Virus record (IMG/VR): IMGVR_UViG_3300030060_003958 | Coordinates: 1-38,616 of that record | Length of the DNA: 38,616 nt | Strand: one strand, 5' to 3' | Source: a virus | Part shown: piece by piece, positions 22,483 through 28,427 of the stretch | How the letters are laid out: each line of letters begins with the position of its first letter | Position numbering within the stretch: position 1 is the first letter of the stretch | Program-made: the position numbers and the translations under genes | Notes under the pieces: generated by a model | Told to the model about the DNA's origin: nothing | The model's input: only the letters and a program-made list of their open reading frames with translations | The model's database searches: none

Positions 22483-22757
22483 CTCCTCCTCCTCTTGAAT
22501 TTTGTTTCTTCTGCTTTCTCAGTGTGTCTAGTAAGTAAGTCCATCAAAGACTCGGCTTCCTCCCATGTGTCAAACGGCCCCCAGCTTTTAACAAACGGCG
22601 GCGGGCTACTCTTCAGCAACCTTGGCCCAGCGGGATTGCCACTAACTGTTACCACACGATACTTGTAGTAGTCAGGCACATCTTGTTCCATAAACTTCAC
22701 TTGCATGGGTTCAACTCGGTAGGGCATAACCTGTGATATTTGACTAGTATCTTTCAT
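22479..22757 (-). CDS. Hypothetical protein with basic C-terminus
   Basis: The 92-residue protein follows the strong ribosome site GAGGAGG. The core has strands YYKYRVVTVSGNPAGPRLLK and a helix GPFDTWEEAESLMDLLTRHT, resembling small phage proteins in which a Trp-x-Glu-Glu helix follows two strands. It ends KFKRRRR, encoded by AGG codons that double as the next gene's ribosome site. The function is unknown. It is the first gene after the GC-rich hairpin at 22816-22855. Confidence 0.5.
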   Translation of the reverse strand: MKDTSQISQVMPYRVEPMQVKFMEQDVPDYYKYRVVTVSGNPAGPRLLKSSPPPFVKSWGPFDTWEEAESLMDLLTRHTEKAEETKFKRRRR

Positions 22758-22815
22758 TTGATTAACCTCCTCTCAGTCATTACAACTCTCACGACTCCTC
22801 GCTCGTAACGTCAAA

Positions 22816-22855
22816 GGAGGGGCAGGGAAATTAGGCATCAGCCCCCTGCCCCTCC
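22816..22855 (-). terminator. GC-rich hairpin, terminator-like, downstream of the DUF932 gene
   Basis: Twelve perfectly paired bases, GGAGGGGCAGGG and CCCTGCCCCTCC, enclose a 16-nt loop. On the minus strand, the direction of the surrounding genes, the hairpin is followed only by TTTG, so it would be a weak or partial terminator, or an mRNA-stabilising end for the DUF932 transcript. The plus strand is followed by ATTTCTTTT. Confidence 0.5.
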
Positions 22856-22862
22856 ATTTCTT

Positions 22863-23996
22863 TTAGTTGTTGATTGTCTCCTGTGTAGCAGCAAGAGGTC
22901 GGTGCTCTCTCACGGCGTACCCAGTGATACCACTCTTAGGTGTCTTGCTTGACTTGCGCTTGGTGACACGCTGACCAGTGAGCTTGATCTGCTCGTACTT
23001 GTCATCGTCTCTATCGCAGAAGTTAATCAGTTCCTTGAGTACACGCTGGGTTTCTACTGACCGCTTGACCAGTGAGCCATCCTCGTGCGTGAGGTGCTGT
23101 GTGATGCAGTTGAATAGATCACCAACAGCAGCGGTGGCTTCCTGATCCGTGCGCTGCGGGAACTTCCATGCTTCCTCTCTGCTAGTACCCTCATCTAGGG
23201 TGACAAGCCTGTTGTTATCGTGGAAGTGGTTGTGCCAAGTCTTACCCTCGAATGGATGTCTTTCATCCGGTATGTTATTCCACCGTGTCGGCTGCGCCCA
23301 GATGCTTTGGACAGCCTTGCGTGTGCTCTTCCTGCCGTGACCAAACAGGTTCTCAATCATGTTAAGACCTTCTTGGCAGGTAACTTGAGTGCGTAAGTCT
23401 CTGAACAAGAACCCGTACTCGTTGACTCCCATACGGAAATCCTCTAACGAATTGTTCAGTGCCTTGACTATGGTTTCTATGTTGATGTGTTTGGTGTGCC
23501 TTTGCGTAGCTCGCTTGACTACTGACCGTGTTGTCCAGCCATTCATGCAAGCCACACGGGTAACACCAGTTTCAGGTTCGACAGACCAGCTACCATCATG
23601 GCTGCTCTTGAGGCGAATATCCCATGCTAGTATGTCGCCTGTCTTTACCTCCGTCTCTTGGAACATTGGCAGACTCCAGTTCATAATGCATTTGCCTCCA
23701 TCATTTTTACCTCGCTGAGATGGGAACGTCTGCGATTGGAACGTGAGTCCGACATCGTTCATGTTTTTCTCTCCTAGGTAGAACTCGATGGCATTGTCTA
23801 CGCACTCCTTGAGGTCTGGGTATTGTACAATACCGTAGTCATCTGAGTGCTGACCTAAACATAAGCCATTGTCCTCCCTGTATATTGCTTTGTAACCCTC
23901 AATCGGACGCCCTTCTTGTGGGCCGCTGGGGTACATTGCATTTCCACTCACAACTCTGAAGTCATGAGCCATCTTGGTTTCTTGTGTATCTTCCAT
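22863..23996 (-). CDS. DUF932 family phage/plasmid protein
   Basis: I start at the ATG at 23996 (MEDTQETK), giving 377 residues; the frame extends 30 nt to a TTG, and another ATG exists at 23972. None has a strong ribosome site. The sequence follows DUF932 (TIGR03299-like): EGYKAIYREDNGLCLGQHSD, DYGIVQYPDLKECVDNAIEF, then a beta-rich middle with TGVTRVACMNGWTTRS, and helical repeats ending VKRSVETQRVLKELINFCD. These proteins are widespread in phages and plasmids without known chemistry. A role in early takeover or DNA metabolism is assumed from location. A GC-rich hairpin follows the stop. Confidence 0.65.
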   Translation of the reverse strand: MEDTQETKMAHDFRVVSGNAMYPSGPQEGRPIEGYKAIYREDNGLCLGQHSDDYGIVQYPDLKECVDNAIEFYLGEKNMNDVGLTFQSQTFPSQRGKNDGGKCIMNWSLPMFQETEVKTGDILAWDIRLKSSHDGSWSVEPETGVTRVACMNGWTTRSVVKRATQRHTKHINIETIVKALNNSLEDFRMGVNEYGFLFRDLRTQVTCQEGLNMIENLFGHGRKSTRKAVQSIWAQPTRWNNIPDERHPFEGKTWHNHFHDNNRLVTLDEGTSREEAWKFPQRTDQEATAAVGDLFNCITQHLTHEDGSLVKRSVETQRVLKELINFCDRDDDKYEQIKLTGQRVTKRKSSKTPKSGITGYAVREHRPLAATQETINN

Positions 23997-24109
23997 TGTT
24001 CTAGTTGAGTTACCTGATACTATCAAGCAACTGCATACCGCCCACGACTAGCCCTGCAGTAACAGCCAGCCATGAACGGTGTTGCAGTAGCCTAAAAGCT
24101 ACCTATTGT

Positions 24110-24568
24110 TTAAGCCCATCGGCCTCCCTTCCATTTCTTTTGCTTTTCTCTACGCTTGTAGAATCTCAGCATTTCCAAGTGCCTATTGAATATATTATCT
24201 GCATCCTCGCGGCTCATAGCAAATCGTAGATCGCCGCTTATCAGAACTTCCGCCCATGCATCATGCCGTAGCTGTTTTTCTTTTTCTTCTAGCTTCTTTC
24301 TCTCTTTCTTTTCGTATCTTTCACGCCTTGCTTCTACACCCAACCGATAGGAAGTCTTTTCAAACTTAATATCTAGAGGGCTAACTCCGTGCTTAGTCTC
24401 CATCTCCTTGCAGCATTCAGTCATACTCATCATCAATGGGTAGTAGCACACCGAGTCTCCATCGGTTATCACTACGTCATAGCGAGCTTCGCCACTGGGT
24501 TTGATTTCTTTAGACCAAGAGTCTTGAATACCTATGTCATCCTTAACTAGTTTGCCTATAATTTTCAT
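24110..24568 (-). CDS. Hypothetical protein, coiled-coil C-terminal half
   Basis: The 152-residue ORF overlaps the upstream gene stop (AGATGA) and has GGAG 11 nt before the start. The first half is mixed alpha/beta (MKIIGKLVKDDIGIQDSWSK, then YDVVITDGDSVCYYPLMMSM). The second half is a strongly charged helix (GVEARRERYEKKERKKLEEK) ending in the basic KKWKGGRWA. I recognise no family. A non-coding gap of about 80 nt follows before the DUF932 gene; it contains small inverted repeats (GTAGC/GCTAC at 24087-24102) but no convincing terminator. Confidence 0.45.
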   Translation of the reverse strand: MKIIGKLVKDDIGIQDSWSKEIKPSGEARYDVVITDGDSVCYYPLMMSMTECCKEMETKHGVSPLDIKFEKTSYRLGVEARRERYEKKERKKLEEKEKQLRHDAWAEVLISGDLRFAMSREDADNIFNRHLEMLRFYKRREKQKKWKGGRWA

Positions 24569-24867
24569 CTCTTACTTAACTCCTCATAGTATTTTGCTGC
24601 CTTCTGTTCCAACTCAAGCTCGGCTTGCAGCGAATCAATCTTAGCCAGAGCTTCCTTTAGTTTAACTTGCTTGGCTTCGTATTTAGTCCTCATAGATTGA
24701 ACATAAAACCACAAGTCAATGATCTCATCTTCTATGTCCCTGAACTTAACCCTTGTATCTAGGTTTCCTCCGTGCTCATCCTGTCCACAGTTAAACTTTG
24801 TGTGGGCTTTCAGAGTGAAGAAATGAATTGCCTCGTCCCTTATCTCATCAGGTGTTCTTTCGGCCAT
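24565..24867 (-). CDS. MazG-like / phage nucleotide pyrophosphohydrolase-like small protein
   Basis: The 100-residue protein follows AAAGG, 8 nt before the ATG. Residues 20-60 read AHTKFNCGQDEHGGNLDTRV and then KFRDIEDEIIDLWFYVQSMR. A (G)Q-x-EHGG-x-L loop followed by an E-x2-DE-x2-DLW-x-Y helix is, from memory, common in short phage proteins related to all-alpha MazG-type NTP pyrophosphatases, where the acidic residues bind Mg. The remaining 40 residues are coiled coil (LKEALAKIDSLQAELELEQK). A nucleotide-pool role would suit an early gene; the enzyme call is tentative. It overlaps both neighbours by a few bases. Confidence 0.4.
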   Translation of the reverse strand: MAERTPDEIRDEAIHFFTLKAHTKFNCGQDEHGGNLDTRVKFRDIEDEIIDLWFYVQSMRTKYEAKQVKLKEALAKIDSLQAELELEQKAAKYYEELSKR

Positions 24868-25093
24868 TGTTATACCTTTCGTCTAGTATTTCGTTTGTTA
24901 CCTTAACGACTGAATCATCTGAATACACAGACCTGAGCCGCTTCTTGCCCTCTCTTGTTGTTATCTCTGTCACCAGAATAGGGCTGAGTTCCGGTGAATC
25001 CATCGTGGCTTCTATCAATGCCCTTAACGGACATTCTTTTGACTTGGCAGGGAAGGACTTAACATCCTCGCCGCCCATCATTAGTATTTGCAT
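24848..25093 (-). CDS. Hypothetical early protein
   Basis: The start is set at the ATG at 25093, 5 nt downstream of AAAGGA; the open frame continues to a TTG at 25225, but nothing supports that start. The 81-residue product reads MQILMMGGEDVKSFPAKSKE, CPLRALIEATMDSPELSPIL, then KRLRSVYSDDSVVKVTNEIL. It is mixed alpha/beta and hydrophilic. It overlaps the MazG-like gene by 20 nt. No family is recognised. The 130 nt or so upstream, before the repeat element, hold a perfect 6-bp hairpin (CTACGG/CCGTAG at 25272-25288) and no other ORF with a ribosome site. Confidence 0.45.
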   Translation of the reverse strand: MQILMMGGEDVKSFPAKSKECPLRALIEATMDSPELSPILVTEITTREGKKRLRSVYSDDSVVKVTNEILDERYNNGRKNT

Positions 25094-25340
25094 ACGTTTC
25101 CTTTGGTTACTTGTTTGGTTTGAAATTGTCTCCTGCCCGATTAGATACCTGCATTTTTTTATTTGAAAGGAGTCGCAGGACGGACAGGAGCGCGAGATTG
25201 AGAGAGCATATAAGGTTTGTTTCAAGATGCGCCAATGACAAAGGGTAAAACCTAAACCCTCTAGACAGCATATCTACGGTTCTCCCGTAGCATCATTCCC
25301 TTACATGCTCAAAGCTCCTTACACTATATAGATATATAAT

Positions 25341-25420
25341 CTATTCTATTCTATTCTATTCTATTCTATTCTATTCTCTTGTGAGTATTGTGGAGATGTC
25401 TGGAGATAACTGGAGACAGT
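25341..25420. repeat. Dispersed element copy A: (CTATT)7 tract plus three TGGAGA iterons
   Basis: Seven perfect CTATT units (25341-25375) are followed by TGTGAGTATT (25380-25389) and then TGGAGATGTC, TGGAGATAAC and TGGAGACAGT, an exact 10-bp period (25391-25420). The same order of parts recurs at 30208-30280. An AT tract beside helically phased iterons resembles a replication origin or a multi-site operator. It overlaps the 3' end of the coiled-coil gene at 25361-25651, whose last residues and stop are encoded by it. Confidence 0.7.
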
Positions 25421-25651
25421 GTTTTGGGAATCCGTCTCCACTCTGCCAGCTTTTACCTCCTCCTCTAGCAAGGTGAGCCGCTTTCTTATCAGCTTCTCTT
25501 CTCTCTTAATGTGGTCAAAGGATTGTTTCATGGCTAGAAACTCCTTCTCCATCCGCTCGACAACCATGCTCATGCCTATGTTTGTGTCTACCATATCCTT
25601 CTCTAGCTTACATACTTTACCTACTAACTTCATATCTCTCTCTGGATTCAT
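25361..25651 (-). CDS. Small coiled-coil protein
   Basis: The 96-residue ORF has a strong GGAGG ribosome site and starts 3 nt after the upstream stop. Residues 5-70 form an uninterrupted amphipathic helix (LVGKVCKLEKDMVDTNIGMS, then MEKEFLAMKQSFDHIKREEK), likely an oligomerising coiled coil. The last 25 residues are encoded by the iteron and CTATT repeat element on the opposite strand and look unstructured; the TAG stop is itself a repeat unit. The function is unknown. Confidence 0.5.
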   Translation of the reverse strand: MNPERDMKLVGKVCKLEKDMVDTNIGMSMVVERMEKEFLAMKQSFDHIKREEKLIRKRLTLLEEEVKAGRVETDSQNTVSSYLQTSPQYSQENRIE

Positions 25652-25654
25652 TGC

Positions 25655-25852
25655 TTAGTCCTCCAATTCTTTTGTGAATAGGTCATCATCATAACAATAA
25701 TAATAATGATCCTTTTCAATGATGTTCCACATATACAACCACCATTTATTGTTTGAGATAAACGGTGTTTCGTGTCCGCCGCAACCAATCTTCCACGGGT
25801 GGTCGAATCCTTTGTCCCAATTTTTCGGCCAAAGATCTTTCTTGTCTTTCAT
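25655..25852 (-). CDS. Trp/Tyr-rich small protein
   Basis: The 65-residue product follows GGAGGACTAA and abuts the next gene. It is unusually aromatic: KKDLWPKNWDKGFDHPWKIG, then NKWWLYMWNIIEKDHYYYCY, then acidic DDDLFTKELED. It is not a membrane helix because charges are interspersed. Short acidic and aromatic early proteins are often inhibitors of host enzymes, but nothing here identifies a target. No family is recognised. Confidence 0.5.
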   Translation of the reverse strand: MKDKKDLWPKNWDKGFDHPWKIGCGGHETPFISNNKWWLYMWNIIEKDHYYYCYDDDLFTKELED

Positions 25853-26077
25853 TTAGTCCTCCTTAAATAATTGGAATTGTCCCTCCATTAAGTCCTTTTC
25901 CTTCTCACTGAGGGGTTCTTCTGAACTGTATCTTAGGTTGATGAACTGCTCTATATTATCTATGCGTTCACCTAAGCTTCTATACATCTTAACGCTACAC
26001 CTGCTTGATGATTGCAGATTCTTCTCCAGCACCTGAATCTTGCATAGTAGCTCGGTTATGTGCTGATCTTGGCTCAT
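25853..26077 (-). CDS. Small coiled-coil protein
   Basis: The 74-residue protein starts at an ATG overlapping the upstream stop (ATGA) with AGGAG 9 nt before it. Residues 5-50 are helical with heptads (ITELLCKIQVLEKNLQSSSR, then SLGERIDNIEQFINLRY) and the C-terminus is an acidic helix. The next gene follows directly. No family is recognised. It may partner the membrane peptide encoded upstream, with which it is translationally coupled. Confidence 0.5.
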   Translation of the reverse strand: MSQDQHITELLCKIQVLEKNLQSSSRCSVKMYRSLGERIDNIEQFINLRYSSEEPLSEKEKDLMEGQFQLFKED

Positions 26078-26229
26078 TTGAATGCTCCTATAATGATCAG
26101 GATTGTGCAGACAACTAGCATTAGAGTGAAACAGGCTGCTGCTACCATGCCTTGCGTCTCCTTCTCTATTCTGGCTTCATTGCTCTGCTTGATTTCTTCT
26201 TTAATCTTCTCAAGTCTCTCTATACTCAC
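26074..26229 (-). CDS. Small single-span membrane protein
   Basis: The 51-residue product from a GTG at 26229 has AAGGAGGATAATCCC in front. An in-frame ATG at 26247 gives 57 residues but has no ribosome site. An N-terminal charged helix (SIERLEKIKEEIKQSNEARI) is followed by one transmembrane segment (AAACFTLMLVVCTILIIIG). The stop overlaps the next start (ATGA). It is the first gene downstream of the structured RNA and terminator, so its expression, and that of genes further left, should depend on read-through. A membrane role in superinfection exclusion or lysis control is possible but unproven. Confidence 0.6.
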   Translation of the reverse strand: MSIERLEKIKEEIKQSNEARIEKETQGMVAAACFTLMLVVCTILIIIGAFK

Positions 26230-26253
26230 GGGATTATCCTCCTTCATTGGGTT

Positions 26254-26300
26254 TGCAATAAAAAGAGAGAGCCGAGGATGTTACTCCCCGACCCTCTCTT
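26254..26300 (-). terminator. Rho-independent terminator inside the early operon
   Basis: On the minus strand a 15-bp stem (26300-26286 with 26277-26263, including two G-U-type mismatched positions) and an 8-nt loop are followed immediately by TTTTTATT. This is a textbook intrinsic terminator for leftward transcription. It lies 15 nt after the structured RNA and about 25 nt before the GTG of the small membrane protein, so it divides the early block. Confidence 0.8.
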
Positions 26301-26315
26301 AGTTTTCTATTTAGA

Positions 26316-26438
26316 CAAGCCTTACGGGGTCATGGCGGTATTCCGGCTACACCTCGTCAGGTAATCTGCCTTGGGTTCCTTCCGCTCGCCCACTCCCTGC
26401 CATCATTCTGACGGATTGGGGAGACTAGGTAAGGCTTG
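26316..26438 (-). ncRNA. Structured RNA candidate, 123 nt, upstream of the terminator
   Basis: A perfect 10-bp stem (CAAGCCTTAC with GTAAGGCTTG) closes the element. Inside, CGUCAG (26413-26408) pairs with CUGACG (26360-26355), UGGG (26392-26389) with CCCA (26375-26372), and two further complementary pairs (CUCCC/GGGAG, AUGGC/GCCAU) would form pseudoknots or alternative folds. There is no ORF. Read on the minus strand, the apical part carries GGAAGGAA then CCCAAGGCAGAU, and later GGUGUAGCCGG, reminiscent of the apical region of bacterial SRP (4.5S) RNA, though the conserved AGCA loop is missing. It begins 7 nt after the stop of the upstream gene and runs into the terminator, like a riboswitch, antitermination element or 3'-UTR small RNA. 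Confidence 0.65.
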
Positions 26439-26444
26439 AATGAA

Positions 26445-27224
26445 TTAGTTCTGCTGATTGATTTGAATCAGTCCTTCGGCAGCGAGACGCTCCAGTTCAG
26501 CCGATGAGTATTCAGTTCCCTGAATGTCGAACGACTTGGCTGGTGCTGCTCCCTTGCGTGGCTTGACTAACGTCTGAACCATCGAGCCCTTCGTTACCTT
26601 CGTGGTGACTGTGCGGCCACCCTCGGCAATGAAGTCCTCTCTAAGTTCGCCGTGTTGTCCTTCTAGCTCAGGCATTAACTCGATGCAGCGATGTGCTAGA
26701 TTGAAGAATGCTTCACGTTCCTTAGATGAGAACAGCGTTTTGCCAGCCTTATTCCAGACCTGCTTTGGCTGTCCTGTCTTGGGGTCAATGACTTGATTCT
26801 TGTTCTTGTCCAGCAAGTCAACCAGTTCAGCTACGTTTCCGTCTGCGTCTGGAGTGATCTTGCGGTGTTCCAAGTCCATGATCTTAGCAGCATTGCGGTA
26901 GTTGTTAGGGATTAACTTAACCTCTTTAACCGCTTCAGCTTGGCTCTCTGGAGTTGGATCAGCTATCCATTCTGCACCCTTAGACGCAAGAATATCTAGC
27001 TTCATCTTGTGGTCAGGATTGTGCCACTTGTAAGTGACCTCGCGCATGACTACATTGTTTATCTTTGCACCATTCAGAGCCTTAGTTAAGGTGTCCTTTT
27101 CTAGACCACGAAGTGATGCAGTGTGTAAACCTAAGCCATCGCCGCTCGCCTCACCATTGCTATTTAGCTTGGGATCGAAGAACAACTCTGCCTTACGGAC
27201 TGATTTCTTAGTTACTTTTTCCAT
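26445..27224 (-). CDS. Hypothetical early protein, possibly abundant
   Basis: The 259-residue soluble protein starts MEKVTKKSVRKAELFFDPKL. It is mixed alpha/beta with many charged residues. A middle helix SSKEREAFFNLAHRCIELMP is followed by GELREDFIAEGGRTVTTKVT and a Lys/Pro linker before the C-terminal SAELERLAAEGLIQINQQN. The ribosome site is GAGAG. No family is recognised. It is the second gene of the early block and is followed by the structured RNA and terminator, so it and the first gene can be expressed separately from the rest. This suggests a product needed early and in quantity. Confidence 0.55.
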   Translation of the reverse strand: MEKVTKKSVRKAELFFDPKLNSNGEASGDGLGLHTASLRGLEKDTLTKALNGAKINNVVMREVTYKWHNPDHKMKLDILASKGAEWIADPTPESQAEAVKEVKLIPNNYRNAAKIMDLEHRKITPDADGNVAELVDLLDKNKNQVIDPKTGQPKQVWNKAGKTLFSSKEREAFFNLAHRCIELMPELEGQHGELREDFIAEGGRTVTTKVTKGSMVQTLVKPRKGAAPAKSFDIQGTEYSSAELERLAAEGLIQINQQN

Positions 27225-27292
27225 AGTATCTACTCTCTTATTAGTTTGTTATGGTGATTGAGGCTCACCGATGCCTTGAAGAAAGGTGTTCA

Positions 27293-27315
27293 ACCTCTCA
27301 TCTGGATCACTGACC
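27293..27315. repeat. 23-bp inverted repeat, left arm
   Basis: This arm is the reverse complement of 27667-27689 at 20 of 23 positions. All three differences become G-U wobble pairs in the leftward transcript but A-C mismatches in a rightward transcript. It lies in the gap between the first and second early genes. Confidence 0.75.
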
Positions 27316-27329
27316 GGATTGGTTTTTAC

Positions 27330-27638
27330 TTACTTGCGATCCCACATATTGTAATCGCACGCAAACACACGTTTGATACGCTCCATGTATTCTTTGATCT
27401 CACCGCTTTCCTTGCGCTTTCCTTGCGGATACTCGGGCCAAGGTGAGTATTCATTGTTGCGATGCCAGCGATTTACCTCTTCTTGTCTGAGGTTTAGCTG
27501 AGTCTGCAACTTTTCTGCTGCCTGTTTCTTGGCTGCTTCTTTCTTTGCTTTCTTAACCGCCGTCTTGCTTGGAGCTTTCGGCTTGGCTGTTGCTTTTGGT
27601 GTTTCTATTCCGTTCAGGTTGATTTGTTCTGTTGTCAT
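27330..27638 (-). CDS. First early protein, Lys/Ala-rich N-terminus
   Basis: The 102-residue ORF starts behind AAAAAGGAAAACC. The N-terminal half is low complexity (TAKPKAPSKTAVKKAKKEAA, KKQAAEKLQTQ), flexible and histone-tail-like. The C-terminal half is a more ordered module (WHRNNEYSPWPEYPQGKRKE, then IKEYMERIKRVFACDYNMW). It is the first gene of the leftward block and is bracketed by the 23-bp inverted repeat, so its mRNA would sit in a roughly 350-nt loop. A highly basic first early protein could be a nucleic-acid-binding or host-takeover factor. No family is recognised. Confidence 0.5.
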   Translation of the reverse strand: MTTEQINLNGIETPKATAKPKAPSKTAVKKAKKEAAKKQAAEKLQTQLNLRQEEVNRWHRNNEYSPWPEYPQGKRKESGEIKEYMERIKRVFACDYNMWDRK

Positions 27639-27666
27639 TGGTTTTCCTTTTTCTTGATTAGATTAA

Positions 27667-27689
27667 GGCCAGTGACCCAGATGAGAGGC
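27667..27689. repeat. 23-bp inverted repeat, right arm
   Basis: This is the partner of 27293-27315. It lies about 30 nt upstream of the first early gene's start codon, in the predicted 5' leader of the leftward transcript. With the left arm it would make a continuous 23-bp RNA duplex around that cistron. Confidence 0.75.
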
Positions 27690-27910
27690 GAGTGGCGTTT
27701 CTTAGCTGCGATCAGGTTATTGATTCCCTGACCCGCTCCACGCCGCGCACGCCTGATATGACGCGCCCACCGAAGTGGCTCTCTGTTTCAACTAATAATT
27801 TTTTCGTGGAAACCTACACGCTGCCTCGCTTCAGAATGGACTTGAGTGTCCCGCAATGCGAGGAGATGACCCGCCACGCTTGTCGACGCGACTGCATCCG
27901 AGGTTTGGAG

Positions 27911-27939
27911 TTGACTCCCTGTCCCTCTACACATATACA
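27911..27939 (+). promoter_or_regulatory. Sigma-70-like promoter for the terminase/late operon
   Basis: TTGACT (27911-27916) is followed after exactly 17 nt by TATACA (27934-27939), one or two changes from consensus at each box. Transcription would begin near 27946, about 20 nt before the small-terminase ATG. A short palindrome, GGAGT-TG-ACTCC (27907-27918), overlaps the -35 and could bind a regulator. It lies in the 330-nt divergent region 27639-27967, which also holds the right arm of the inverted repeat; no matching leftward promoter was evident there. Confidence 0.6.
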
Positions 27940-27967
27940 TACGCCACCAACTGAAATAAATCCCCAG

Positions 27968-28387
27968 ATGCCTAAAATCGCCGAACCAACCAAACTCCCG
28001 CCCGTTCCCGAGGAAAAGATCGACCAGCTTTGCGATGTGATCCGCGAGGGACTATCCGTCCAATCCGCTGCGAAATTCGTGGAGTTATCCGTGCCGCAGG
28101 TTGAGAAATGGGTGCGTATGTATCCCGCTCTGAAATTGCGGATCGACAAAGCAACCGCTGACCATGAGCATCACCTCGTCGCCCTCGCCACTGCCGCATC
28201 CCAACGTGACGGGAAATTAGCCATTGCGATCCTTGAACGCCGCCACGGCCAATGGAATAAAACGGATCGACAGGAAATAAAACAGGAAACGCAGGGAACG
28301 GTGTCGCCGGAGCTGTTAAAAGCACTGCAATCTGCCCCCGAACGCGTGACACCACGGGGGGATACCACCCCCAACGGCACGGTATAG
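27968..28387 (+). CDS. terS: Terminase small subunit
   Basis: The 139-residue protein from the ATG at 27968 follows the promoter; the frame is open to a GTG at 27692, but that extension covers the promoter and inverted repeat. Residues 15-55 (KIDQLCDVIREGLSVQSAAK, FVELSVPQVEKWVRMYPAL) form a helix-turn-helix like small terminases, followed by a helical oligomerisation region (DHEHHLVALATAASQRDGKL) and a loose C-terminus. It recognises phage DNA ends for packaging and partners the ATPase gene 40 nt downstream. Its Arg codons are all CGN, while neighbours use many AGA/AGG, and its GC is visibly higher, suggesting separate ancestry. Confidence 0.7.
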   Translation: MPKIAEPTKLPPVPEEKIDQLCDVIREGLSVQSAAKFVELSVPQVEKWVRMYPALKLRIDKATADHEHHLVALATAASQRDGKLAIAILERRHGQWNKTDRQEIKQETQGTVSPELLKALQSAPERVTPRGDTTPNGTV

Positions 28388-28427
28388 TTAATATCTACCT
28401 ACCTCAAATTATCGGAGCACCAAAAAA

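Noticed and set aside
26060-26364. Plus-strand ORFs over 26060-26302 and 26152-26364
   Set aside because: They lie antisense to the small membrane protein, the terminator and the structured RNA and have random-looking sequence.
26316-26438. tRNA, hammerhead ribozyme or RNase P RNA
   Set aside because: There is no cloverleaf or T-loop. The CUGACGA resembling a hammerhead core is taken up in a perfect stem and lacks a matching GAAA and cleavage site. RNase P conserved regions are missing.
27692-27967. N-terminal extension of the small terminase from a GTG
   Set aside because: The extension covers a promoter and one arm of the inverted repeat, has no ribosome site and no terminase-like sequence.
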